Assembly (NCBI GenBank): GCA_034189035.1
Contig: JAXHVA010000172.1
Location: 1 to 6,811 of the forward strand
DNA length: 6,811 bases
Direction of reading: 5' to 3'
Origin: JAUXFK01 sp034189035
GTDB lineage: Bacteria > Desulfobacterota > UBA8473
Numbering within the stretch: position 1 is the stretch's first letter; each line of letters begins with the position of its first letter. The position numbers and the translations under genes were made by a program. Of this stretch, positions 1-6,612 are shown in pieces. Under the pieces are notes generated by a model. That model was not told where the DNA came from. It worked only from the letters and a program-made list of their open reading frames with translations, and did no database searches.

Positions 1-285
1 CTTACCGGGATGAATGTGACCGGGGCCCGATAGAAGGCAAGTTCGGCCAGGCAAAACGAAGATACGGGATTGGACGGGTGATGACGAAGCTGGCCACCAC
101 AAGCGAAACGGCCATCGCGTTATGCTTCCTCGTGATGAACCTTGAAAAGTGGCTGAAAGCCATCTTGTTGCGTCTGTTTTTCAAAGAGCTGAAATCGAAG
201 TTCCTGCTCGAACAGGAACTTTTTAGAGCCTCATGTGGTTATGAAAAGTGCCAGTAATAGGCTTTGACTATTTATTCAGGAAACC
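1..285 (+). mobile_element. 3' end of an IS5-type insertion sequence (left part outside window)
   Basis: The stretch combines the end of a DDE transposase gene (stop at 255-257) with a short non-coding tail that runs into AT-rich sequence. At 266-285 the tail reads gactatttattcaggaaacc, the kind of sequence often seen as a terminal repeat in this IS group. The partner terminal repeat and any target-site duplication lie outside the window, so the exact boundary is inferred. The element continues to the left of position 1. Confidence 0.5.
3..257 (+). CDS. IS5-type DDE transposase, C-terminal fragment (partial at window edge)
   Basis: An open frame enters from the left edge and gives 84 residues before a TAA that is directly followed by TAG. 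Its start is RDECDRGPIEGKFGQAKRR, which contains the R-(3)-E-(6)-K spacing (R, then E, then K) typical of the catalytic Glu region of IS4/IS5-superfamily transposases. The usual upstream Tyr of the Y-(2)-R part is Glu here. Next comes the typical helix 'TSETAIALCFLVMNLEKWL' and a basic tail. The protein would catalyse cut-and-paste transposition of its own element, with this Glu as the third metal-binding residue. The first two Asp residues of the triad are outside the window, so whether the full gene is intact cannot be judged. The assignment to the IS5/DDE group is secure by motif; the subgroup is not. Confidence 0.85.
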   Translation, partial: YRDECDRGPIEGKFGQAKRRYGIGRVMTKLATTSETAIALCFLVMNLEKWLKAILLRLFFKELKSKFLLEQELFRASCGYEKCQ

Positions 286-322
286 TTAAATAGAATTTTT
301 TAGGTTACCATTGGAGTTGTTA

Positions 323-350
323 TTGTAATCTAGAAATGCTGCAATATATA
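323..350 (+). promoter_or_regulatory. candidate sigma-70-type promoter for the esterase gene
   Basis: TTGTAA (323-328) and TATATA (345-350) are separated by 16 bases. Each box matches four of six consensus positions. Overlapping choices (TATAAC at 347-352) are equally possible. It lies about 80 bases before the ATG at 432, between the IS end and the esterase gene. The AT-richness of the region makes chance matches likely. Confidence 0.3.
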
Positions 351-417
351 ACATTCATTTGTAAATACTGAAACAACTTAACATTTACCATATTAATCTT
401 TAGAAGAAATGTGATAC

Positions 418-423
418 AAAGGA
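418..423 (+). promoter_or_regulatory. ribosome binding site that fixes the esterase start at 432
   Basis: AAAGGA lies 8 bases before the ATG at 432-434. A GTG at 411 is in frame, but it would put this Shine-Dalgarno inside the coding region and has no comparable purine tract before it. The ATG also gives a better signal peptide, with KKRR near the N-terminus. Confidence 0.65.
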
Positions 424-431
424 CAATTAAA

Positions 432-1430
432 ATGAAAAAAAGGAGAACAATATTCAAACAGATTGCATTGCTTTTGGGAGTATTTACTCTATTAATAATG
501 AGTTCTTGCTCGCAAGATAATAGTAAAAGCAGTACACGCCCAAATACAAATCCACTCATTGATCAAACCATAAATGCCACACTCGATTATGATGGCATGC
601 AGCGGGAGTATATACTCTATGTGCCCAAATCTTATACTGGTGAGGAGTCTGTCCCGCTTGTATTCAACTTCCATGGATATTTCGGAACTGCCGCAGAGCA
701 GATGGAAAAAGCAGACTTTCGGCCAATCGCTGATACTGAAGGATTTATCATTGTCCATCCTCAAGGAGCACCGGATTTGACCGGCAATACCCAGTGGAAT
801 TCTGTTAGTACAAATAATAGCGATACAACAATCGATGATGTCGGCTTTGTTGAAGCATTGCTTGATACAATTGCATACCAGTACAACATTGATTTAACAA
901 GAGTCTATAGCGCAGGTTTCTCTATGGGCGGCTTTATGAGCTATTTCTTGGCCTGCCAACTCAACGAAAAGTTTGCTGCGGTTGCCAGTGTTGCAGGCTC
1001 AATGACTCTGGAAAATATATTCGACTGTAATCCCCAATATCCGATTCCGATATTGGATATACACGGCCAAAATGACGTCGTGGTTCCATACATCGGATTA
1101 CAATGGAAGGGTGATGTGTATCTTGGGGCCGAAGATGTGATCCAATATTGGGTGAGCCAAAACAACTGTGACCCAAGACCAACCGCTACAACCTTACCTG
1201 ATATCGATCTAAACGATGGATATATCAGTTCTTATAGTAGTACAGTTGAAAAAATCGTCTATGCTGGAGGGGATAACGGAATCACAGTTGAACATTTTAA
1301 GATAGCCTTTGGTTCACACAGTTGGCCGGGAAGTATGCAAACTAAACCCGGGACAAATCAAGACATCGATGCATCCATTGAAATATGGAAATTCTTTTCC
1401 AAATACGATATCAATGGGCGTATTGAATGA
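432..1430 (+). CDS. lipoprotein esterase, PHB-depolymerase / feruloyl-esterase type
   Basis: This encodes a 332-residue alpha/beta hydrolase of the LpqC/PHB-depolymerase-like group, predicted to cleave ester bonds outside the cytoplasm (polyester, feruloyl or acetyl-xylan-like substrates; the substrate cannot be read from sequence). From the ATG, residues 2-5 are KKRR. A hydrophobic stretch follows, ending in LLIMSSC with Cys26 as probable lipidation site; Met at -3 makes this an imperfect lipobox. Core motifs are 'FNFHGY' (oxyanion strand), the DDVGFVEALLD helix, nucleophile elbow G-F-S164-M-G, Asp215 in HGQND, and His296 in GSHSWPG, so the triad is complete. A 14-residue polar Ser/Asn/Thr-rich linker follows the Cys. 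The gene stands alone between the IS end and a hairpin terminator and shows no link to the later cluster. Family is confident, substrate unknown. Confidence 0.88.
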   Translation: MKKRRTIFKQIALLLGVFTLLIMSSCSQDNSKSSTRPNTNPLIDQTINATLDYDGMQREYILYVPKSYTGEESVPLVFNFHGYFGTAAEQMEKADFRPIADTEGFIIVHPQGAPDLTGNTQWNSVSTNNSDTTIDDVGFVEALLDTIAYQYNIDLTRVYSAGFSMGGFMSYFLACQLNEKFAAVASVAGSMTLENIFDCNPQYPIPILDIHGQNDVVVPYIGLQWKGDVYLGAEDVIQYWVSQNNCDPRPTATTLPDIDLNDGYISSYSSTVEKIVYAGGDNGITVEHFKIAFGSHSWPGSMQTKPGTNQDIDASIEIWKFFSKYDINGRIE

Positions 1431-1496
1431 GTGTTCGCATCAATAGGGATTCAGGCGCGTTGCGCACGCCCAAAAAAATCAGCTGAAGCAAAAAAA

Positions 1497-1531
1497 CGGA
1501 TCAGACTTTACACCAGCTTGAGGCTGATCCG
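1497..1531 (+). terminator. hairpin, candidate bidirectional terminator after the esterase gene
   Basis: CGGATCAG (1497-1504) pairs perfectly with CTGATCCG (1524-1531). The left arm is preceded by six A and the right arm is followed by GTTTCT, so either strand shows a short T-rich tail. The loop is long (19 bases) and contains CAGC/GCTG (1513-1525), which could form a competing small hairpin. It lies about 65 bases after the esterase stop. Confidence 0.45.
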
Positions 1532-1562
1532 GTTTCTATGAGCTTTACATTATAAATAAAAA

Positions 1563-1834
1563 ATGATGGATCTGCATTATTTTATGATCATTGTTGACTT
1601 TATTCAAGGGGTTGCAATCTGGTCCATATTTAAACAGACATTTCTAAAAATATACAAAAAAACATAGAAATCACTAAATTAATCCTTGCAAGTATAGTTT
1701 CTTGCTTTGCTGGAGGAATTTTATTCATTGTCCCAATAGCAGTATTAAAAATTATCTTAAATAAGCAATCTTTAGGAAATCTTCGAGTATACCTTAAAAT
1801 TTATATCCGGAATGGTTCTATACAGGATTTCTGA
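1563..1834 (+). pseudogene. possible relic of a small membrane protein, split between two frames
   Basis: One frame runs from ATG at 1563 to TAG at 1665-1667 (34 residues: a hydrophobic segment with YFMIIVDFIQG and AIWSIF, then a basic FLKIYKKT tail). The -1 frame is open across the same point and continues to TGA at 1832-1834. It begins ...NIEITKLILASIVSCFAGG and adds a strong second hydrophobic helix (GILFIVPIAVLKII). A run of seven A at 1656-1662 sits exactly where the frames would join, and a single-base length error there would give a two-helix protein of about 90 residues. No Shine-Dalgarno is visible before 1563 and I recognise no family. The sequence is so AT-rich that a chance pair of hydrophobic frames is a real alternative. 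Confidence 0.25.
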
Positions 1835-1889
1835 TTTTTTTGTGCATAAAAAACGAAAAGTATATCCATTTCATCCATAAGAATTAAAG

Positions 1890-1907
1890 GCTGTGTTTTT
1901 CCACAGC
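1890..1907. repeat. small inverted repeat (hairpin)
   Basis: GCTGTG and CACAGC enclose a 6-base T-rich loop. On neither strand does a clear T-run follow, so it is not a standard terminator. It could be a regulator site or an old mobile-element scar; nothing decides between these. Confidence 0.35.
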
Positions 1908-2039
1908 TGATTCTAGCGTTCCATTCCTAGGCATTTATCTTTTCCTCTGCCCTTTGCCTGCTCATCTTTCTTTCTATCAATCAACCCATTCATACTTTTC
2001 ATCTTTTTGATCAGTAGAAAAAAAATAGGGTAAATATGT

Positions 2040-2070
2040 AATGGATTACATAAAATGAGAAATGGATTAC
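2040..2070. repeat. direct repeat pair AATGGATTAC
   Basis: Two identical 10-base copies at 2040-2049 and 2061-2070 have start points 21 bases apart, about two helical turns. This spacing suits a dimeric DNA-binding protein, but the site is 450 bases from the next gene, and chance similarity in AT-rich DNA cannot be excluded. Confidence 0.3.
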
Positions 2071-2519
2071 TCGGATCAATCGTGTTTAGATTGGTGCTAT
2101 AGTATAGATAAATCAAGAGGATTATAAAATATTATCATTAAATTCAATAGTTTGCAAATTACTATTATAAAACTCTGTAATATTTGGCCTGAAAATTGCT
2201 TAAATAAACATACAAATGGGACAACTATTATTATATGCTCAAATACTATCAACTATGTAGTATCACCGATGATTGGGATCATGGTCATTGGAATTGAGAA
2301 AGAAAAAGCTTTGGGGAAAAGCTGAATTGAAATCAATCTATAGTAATTCTTCCATCTTAGTGTGATGAATATTGATAATACTGTTAAATCGATTTGCATA
2401 TTTTCATGGTCGTCCTAATAATGTCCTGACTTTATGTTAATCACTGTATTCTTCATGTATGATTTTGTCAATTGCCTATGCTGAATAGACAAAAACTATT
2501 AACAGGGGGGAGATAGACT

Positions 2520-3782
2520 ATGACATCAATTACAGGAACGTATTTACATGTTAAATTCAGCCGTGTGGTGGATGGTGATACGATTCGAGTATTTCTTCCG
2601 GGCCAGGATAAAGACGAATCTCTGAGGATTCTTGCTTTAGACACTGAAGAATCTCACGCAGGAGGGGGAAAACCGGTCACTCCTTGGGGTAAAAAAGCAA
2701 AGGATCGGGCCATCGAATTTTTCCAAGGCAGTGACGAAGTGACTATTGAATTTCCAGGGAATGAAGACCTAGGGACCTGCATTGGGAAATACCGTGGTAA
2801 TTATGGCCGTCTGCTCGTGTTTGTCTATAGAGACGGGATCGACTTTCAACAAATCATGATTCATGAAGGGTACAGCCCTTACTTCGTCAAATACGGAAAC
2901 GCAGTATTTTCGAGTCATCATCAGCGATATCAGAAGGCCGAGTTAGAAGCACAACGCCATAAAATCGGTGTGTGGGATCAGTTGACGGTCAACGGATCTG
3001 AACAAAGAAATTACGCTTTGCTTGGAACCTGGTGGAAACTTCGTGCGGCAATCATCGATGAATATCGGAAAATCAAAGGCAAGGACAGTTCGATCTTTAA
3101 TACGCGACTCGATTACGCCACTATCAAGGAAAAAGCACAAGATGGAGAAAAGGCGACGGTCTTCACAGAACTCCGTTCCATCGAACGCGTGGGTGGTTGC
3201 AGTGGACTCGTACTCATTGGCTCTAATCAGCAACCTTTTAATTTGTATATTCCAGACATTGACTCGCCTGAAGGGGAGGAAATCGTCAACCTTCTTGAGA
3301 CGCGTTACATGAGCAGCGATGAGGATTATCCGAAACGGAGCTACGGGTATGTAACCGGCGAACTCAGTACCTTTCAGGATAAACCGCAGATAATCTTATT
3401 TTCTGCTGACCAGATTACAGATAGTGTACCAAACACAAGGGAAGATACAGTGTCACTCACTGTTCGGATTGCCTCAATTCTTCCGGACCCCTTCGGCAAT
3501 GACTCGGGCAAAGAGCGAGTAACATTACGCAATACAGGAACAGAACCGGTCAACCTCCAGGGTTGGTTTCTACAAGATTTTGCAAACCATCGGATAGCAC
3601 TTACAGATATCCTCGAACCAGGAGAAGACAAAGAAATCCTCCTTCGTGAAGGTCCTATGCTGCTTAACAACTCGGGAGATGAACTCTTCCTCATCGATTC
3701 CAAAGGTAAAGTCTGTTGTCAAGTCACTTACTCGGCTAACGACGTTGAAGCCGGACAACCGATCCTGTTTTTGTACATATAA
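2520..3782 (+). CDS. thermonuclease-like (SNase) protein with OB-like middle and C-terminal lamin-tail domain
   Basis: This encodes a 420-residue predicted Ca2+-dependent phosphodiesterase acting on DNA/RNA. Residues about 5-155 form an SNase domain. The staphylococcal nuclease active-site pattern is complete: D18-G-D20-T, R36 and D41-T-E-E44 in LRILALDTEE, and R97 in NYGRLLVFVYRDG. Residues about 155-305 are a middle region whose end (YVTGELSTFQDKPQIILF) looks like the last strands of an OB fold; this is inference. Residues about 312-415 match a lamin-tail (LTD) domain: ERVTLRNTGTEPVNLQGW, a LEPGE turn, and LNNSGDELFLIDSKG. There is no signal peptide or membrane helix, unlike the secreted thermonucleases, so it probably acts in the cytoplasm. 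The Shine-Dalgarno AGGGGGGAG (2504-2512) is 7 bases before ATG, and the gene ends TAA TAG. The C1 peptidase gene starts 60 bases later without a terminator, so the two are probably co-transcribed. Confidence 0.88.
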   Translation: MTSITGTYLHVKFSRVVDGDTIRVFLPGQDKDESLRILALDTEESHAGGGKPVTPWGKKAKDRAIEFFQGSDEVTIEFPGNEDLGTCIGKYRGNYGRLLVFVYRDGIDFQQIMIHEGYSPYFVKYGNAVFSSHHQRYQKAELEAQRHKIGVWDQLTVNGSEQRNYALLGTWWKLRAAIIDEYRKIKGKDSSIFNTRLDYATIKEKAQDGEKATVFTELRSIERVGGCSGLVLIGSNQQPFNLYIPDIDSPEGEEIVNLLETRYMSSDEDYPKRSYGYVTGELSTFQDKPQIILFSADQITDSVPNTREDTVSLTVRIASILPDPFGNDSGKERVTLRNTGTEPVNLQGWFLQDFANHRIALTDILEPGEDKEILLREGPMLLNNSGDELFLIDSKGKVCCQVTYSANDVEAGQPILFLYI

Positions 3783-3842
3783 TAGATCAGTGGCTGTTTA
3801 TGAAATACGAAACCATTTTATATAAGAAAGGAGAAGAGACAA

Positions 3843-4760
3843 ATGTATACGATGTATAAACCGGTGGAAATTCGAGAGACAAATCAGACTGTGGGTACAG
3901 GCTGGATGCCGCCATTACCTGATTTGCGAGATTTCACAGAAGCTACGCCGGAGATTGCGGAAATGGTCAAGAAGTTGGGATTGCAAAAGGGAGAAGAATT
4001 GAAGTCGTCTTTAGAAAAAGTCGATCTGAGGGATTGGTGTTCACCCATTGAGAACCAACAGAGCCTGGGATCCTGTACAGCGCACGCAGCAGTAGGGATT
4101 GTCGAGTATTTGCAGTGTCGAGCCTTTGACAAGCATATCGATGGCTCCCGTCTCTTTGTCTACAAAGCAACTCGCAACTTAATGCAAGTAACCGGCGATA
4201 CAGGAGCTTGGTTACGAAATACGATGGGTGCTTTGAGGCTCTGTGGAGTTCCAGATGAGAAGTACTGGTCATATACGGATTCTACACCACAATTCGATGA
4301 TGAGCCGTCTGGTTTTGTATATGCTGTTGCAGACAACTACGAAGCCCTGAAGTACTTCTGTCATGATCCCTCTGGAGCAAATATTCCAGGACGCAGAGTT
4401 CTAAACAGCGTTAAGAAGTACTTGGCTGCAAAAATACCGTCAATGTTTGGTTTTTGGGGATTTCCATCGTTCAGTTATTGTGATGTAAAGGGTGGAATTC
4501 CATACCCATGTCCAGGCGAACAAGCCCAGTGGGGACACGCCATAGTTGCAGTCGGCTACGACGACACCAAGAAGATCAAGAATACAAAGTGCAACAAAAC
4601 GACTACCGGAGCCCTGCTCATTCGCAACTCTTGGGGTTCCACATGGGGGGACCAGGGCTATGGATGGTTGCCCTATGACTATGTCGAAAGCAAACTGGCT
4701 ATCGATTTCTGGTCTCTTCTGGGCATGAAATGGGTCGAAACAAAGCAATTCGGAATCTAA
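3843..4760 (+). CDS. papain-like (C1 family) cysteine peptidase, no signal peptide
   Basis: This encodes a 305-residue predicted thiol endopeptidase. The active site is complete: oxyanion Gln72 and nucleophile Cys78 in NQQSLGSCTAHA, His232 in WGHAIVAVGYDD, and Asn262 in LIRNSWGSTWGDQGYGWLPYDYV. The start of the catalytic domain is the usual 'VDLRDWCSPIENQQ' (about residues 60-73). The N-terminal 60 residues contain GWMPPLPDLRD, common in bacterial C1 peptidases, and a short charged helix. This is too short for the classical I29 inhibitor propeptide, and there is no signal sequence, so a cytoplasmic enzyme is likely. Extra Cys residues (66, 92, 134, 173, 213, 223, 250) could form bonds only if it is exported. 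Shine-Dalgarno AAAGGAG (3827-3833) is 9 bases from ATG; a second in-frame ATG at 3852 is less well placed. Substrate unknown. Confidence 0.9.
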   Translation: MYTMYKPVEIRETNQTVGTGWMPPLPDLRDFTEATPEIAEMVKKLGLQKGEELKSSLEKVDLRDWCSPIENQQSLGSCTAHAAVGIVEYLQCRAFDKHIDGSRLFVYKATRNLMQVTGDTGAWLRNTMGALRLCGVPDEKYWSYTDSTPQFDDEPSGFVYAVADNYEALKYFCHDPSGANIPGRRVLNSVKKYLAAKIPSMFGFWGFPSFSYCDVKGGIPYPCPGEQAQWGHAIVAVGYDDTKKIKNTKCNKTTTGALLIRNSWGSTWGDQGYGWLPYDYVESKLAIDFWSLLGMKWVETKQFGI

Positions 4761-4771
4761 CAGTAAGAACA

Positions 4772-4805
4772 GGCTTTGCAGGACGCCCAATAATTGCGTG
4801 CAGCC
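4772..4805 (+). other. imperfect hairpin just after the C1 peptidase gene
   Basis: GGCT, GC and ACGC on the left pair with GCGT, GC and AGCC on the right, with small bulges on the left arm. It starts 11 bases after the stop codon. No T-run follows, so it may be an mRNA-stabilising 3' structure or a weak terminator. The remaining spacer to 4951 holds nothing else I can support. Confidence 0.25.
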
Positions 4806-4967
4806 GAAATGGGGTTAGTTGCGATGTTTTGTTTTAGCAATCTGAAAGAAGGTGATGCCGATAAGATGATTTAGGGTTTAAAGAAAAGGGAAAAGTTGTT
4901 TATGGTTGGTGGGCAGTTTTTACCCAAGAAAGAATCATCAGCTAGATCATTAAAAAAGGAGTAAGAG

Positions 4968-6099
4968 ATGGTAATGCAGGTCAAGTCAAACGAGAATAAG
5001 AACGCAGAACTCCCCTGGAATGTCGACAGGTTCGTTTCAGAGGACAACACGCCTGACAGGGATGAGCCCAAGGATCTGGAGGAGTTAAGGGTACGCTCTC
5101 CCAGGTACATCACGGCTTTGAAGGATGGCGCAGCAAACCCCAGGCTCGAACAGCTTGATAAGGAAGGCACGTGGATGCTGGAGCTCGGGGACGATTTCAT
5201 GATGGGCCGTTCCGGTCGCGAGATGAAAATGCTTCCCAGGGCCGAAGTTGAAAGGGAGACCTACGCCGAGATCAAACCGGGCATCCCAAAGTGGAGCGGC
5301 ATCACCTACCATACCAAGGTATCAAGCCCCCAGGAGAAACAGCTACTCACCCGCATCAGCGGGAAGAAGGTCATTCCCCACGGATACATCTTCGGAGATG
5401 ACGACAGGCAGGTCTACTACCCCAGCGGCTACCCTTGGCGCGCTGCGTTGGGAAGGTAGAAGTTTGTACATCATAGGTACTACCTGGTACTTCTTAGGGT
5501 CGGGAACAGGTGCACTCGTAGGCGACAACATCATGGTTACAGCAAGCAATATGTTCCCCTGGTTCGTAGGAGCTTTTGGCTGGGGATGGGCTATGAAGTT
5601 TACCCCTGCTTACTACGATGGCAGCTCAACCTACGGCAGCGGTGTTTCCTCCTGGTGCGAGGTGGGTTACGGTTACAGTAATCACGACCAGGGTGACGAC
5701 ATGATTGTCATGAAACTCTACACCCCTCTGGGCAACTCCCTCGGCTGGTTCGGATCAAAGACTTATCACGACAGCTGGGAAGACGGACACTACTGGACTA
5801 AGAGCGGATACCCAGGAGCTGTTGCCTCAGGCCAGCGTCCCAGCCGTATTATGTGGTTCCCCATAGTAGACGACGACTGGGACGGAGCCGGACTGGAACT
5901 GGAATAAAAGGCAGACTCCAGCGTAGGAGACTCCGGAGGTCCCGTCTTCGGATGGTGGGATAACGGTCCGCACCTAGTAGGAGTCCACTCCGGAGGAGAG
6001 GAGGAGTACCACTTCCCCTGGTACATCGTGAAGAATAATGTAGCAGCAGGGGGAAGCATACTTCCGAACCTGATCATCTGGGCACAGAACAACTGGTAG
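4968..6099 (+). pseudogene. broken chymotrypsin/V8-like (S1) serine protease gene
   Basis: Allowing one frameshift and one stop, the reading gives about 376 residues. The first frame (ATG 4968, Shine-Dalgarno AAAAAAGGAG ending 6 bases before it) covers an N-terminal region of about 145 residues, then IFGDDDRQVYYPSGYPWR, typical of the start of V8-like cores. It ends at TAG 5457-5459. The +1 frame takes over at about 5437-5459 with LYIIGTTWYFLGSGTGALVGDN. There MVTASN (5533-5550) has Asn (AAT, 5548-5550) where the catalytic His should be. Asp is present in GDDMIVMKL (5698-5700). TAA at 5905-5907 interrupts the frame, and the nucleophile Ser (5932-5934) in SVGDSGGPVFGW lies beyond it; the true C-terminus is TAG at 6097-6099. 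Total length fits one extra base. No signal peptide is visible. The coding sequence is richer in G+C and AGG codons than its neighbours, which suggests separate acquisition. Sequencing error could explain single lesions but hardly all three. Confidence 0.85.
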
Positions 6100-6156
6100 A
6101 GAAGACATACAAGAAGTGGGTAAACCTTGAAATAGCAAATAAGTCTGTATAAAAGC

Positions 6157-6178
6157 CTAACGTGCTCGTGCAGCTTAG
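6157..6178. repeat. imperfect hairpin between the serine protease relic and the 108-residue gene
   Basis: CTAACGTGC (6157-6165) and GCAGCTTAG (6170-6178) pair with one 2x2 internal mismatch around a TCGT loop. There is no T-run after it. It may be an mRNA structure left at the end of the protease gene. Confidence 0.3.
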
Positions 6179-6270
6179 ACACCTTGGCTACATGCACTCT
6201 TAGATTTTGGAAGAAAGTTGTTTTTACTTAAAAGTAAATTACAAACCCAAACCAAAACAAGGAGGGAATC

Positions 6271-6597
6271 ATGCCAAACATACGTAAGAATTTTGACAGC
6301 TACAAGATACAGTACACAAGTTCCAAGAGAGATATTCCGTTAGCCAGCATTTCATGCTTCCAAGGGACGACATGGGTGGGACTTATAGAGTTCTGGGCTA
6401 ACAGTTCTAATGTGCGGGATCCATTCGCCTGGAATGATAGGATTGTACTGAGCTATACACTGGAACGATTTAACGATGTCGTTAATACTCTTCGCAATGA
6501 AAGCCCTCTGGAATTGTATTTAAATCCAACAGGTAAGTGGGGCTCAATTCTCACAAAGGAGCTTGAACCTGTTGGTGAAGATGAGGCTATTGGGTAA
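6271..6597 (+). CDS. 108-residue protein of unknown function
   Basis: The start is strong: AAGGAGG (6259-6265) is 5 bases before ATG, and the gene ends with TAA TAA. The protein is soluble, with no signal peptide or membrane helix. Residues about 22-45 (IPLASISCFQGTTWVGLIEF) look like two beta strands. Residues about 58-75 (RIVLSYTLERFNDVVNTLR) look like strand then helix. NESPLELYLNP then looks like another strand, and the C-terminus is acidic (ELEPVGEDE). The pattern 'strand, F..V...LRNE.P..LY, ..EPVGE.E' reminds me of a recurrent small bacterial protein type without known function, but this is memory, not a search. It lies 171 bases after the serine-protease relic, in the same direction. 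It could be a partner of the neighbouring hydrolases or an unrelated cargo gene. Codon use looks like that of the nuclease and C1 genes, not like the protease relic. Confidence 0.8.
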   Translation: MPNIRKNFDSYKIQYTSSKRDIPLASISCFQGTTWVGLIEFWANSSNVRDPFAWNDRIVLSYTLERFNDVVNTLRNESPLELYLNPTGKWGSILTKELEPVGEDEAIG

Positions 6598-6612
6598 TAA
6601 CTTGTATCCAAG

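Larger units (their letters stand above)
1835..2519. other. AT-rich intergenic stretch without a convincing gene
   Basis: I find no intact gene, tRNA or known RNA. It contains a perfect 6-bp hairpin GCTGTG/CACAGC (1890-1907) and two copies of AATGGATTAC (2040-2049 and 2061-2070). It also contains short AT-driven open frames without ribosome binding sites, for example a minus-strand frame at about 1913-2116 and a plus-strand frame ending near 2325 that lacks a usable start. The last part must hold the promoter of the nuclease gene, but no clean -35/-10 pair can be chosen. Confidence 0.6.

Noticed and set aside
411..431. GTG start for the esterase at 411
   Set aside because: It places the AAAGGA ribosome binding site inside the gene and adds seven residues before a good MKKRR signal-peptide start; ATG at 432 fits better.
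1913..2116. Minus-strand frame of 67 residues
   Set aside because: It needs a TTG start without a ribosome binding site, lies in AT-rich DNA, and its product resembles nothing I know.
2122..2325. Plus-strand open frame ending in a hydrophobic SPMIGIMVIGIEKEK segment
   Set aside because: An AGAGGA lies upstream, but no ATG, GTG or TTG follows at a usable distance, and open frames of this size are expected by chance in AT-rich DNA.
3374..3758. Minus-strand frames opposite the nuclease gene
   Set aside because: They are shadows of the well-supported SNase/lamin-tail gene and lack ribosome binding sites and recognisable domains.
4902..4964. 20-residue reading frame ending in the ribosome binding site of the serine protease gene
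   Set aside because: It is in frame with the downstream gene and could be imagined as a leader peptide, but it has no well-placed ribosome binding site and no recognisable regulatory residues.
5902..5910. Recoding of TAA as an amino acid in the serine protease
   Set aside because: Known stop recoding uses TGA or TAG, and TAA ends several neighbouring intact genes. A nonsense change is simpler, given the frameshift and lost His.
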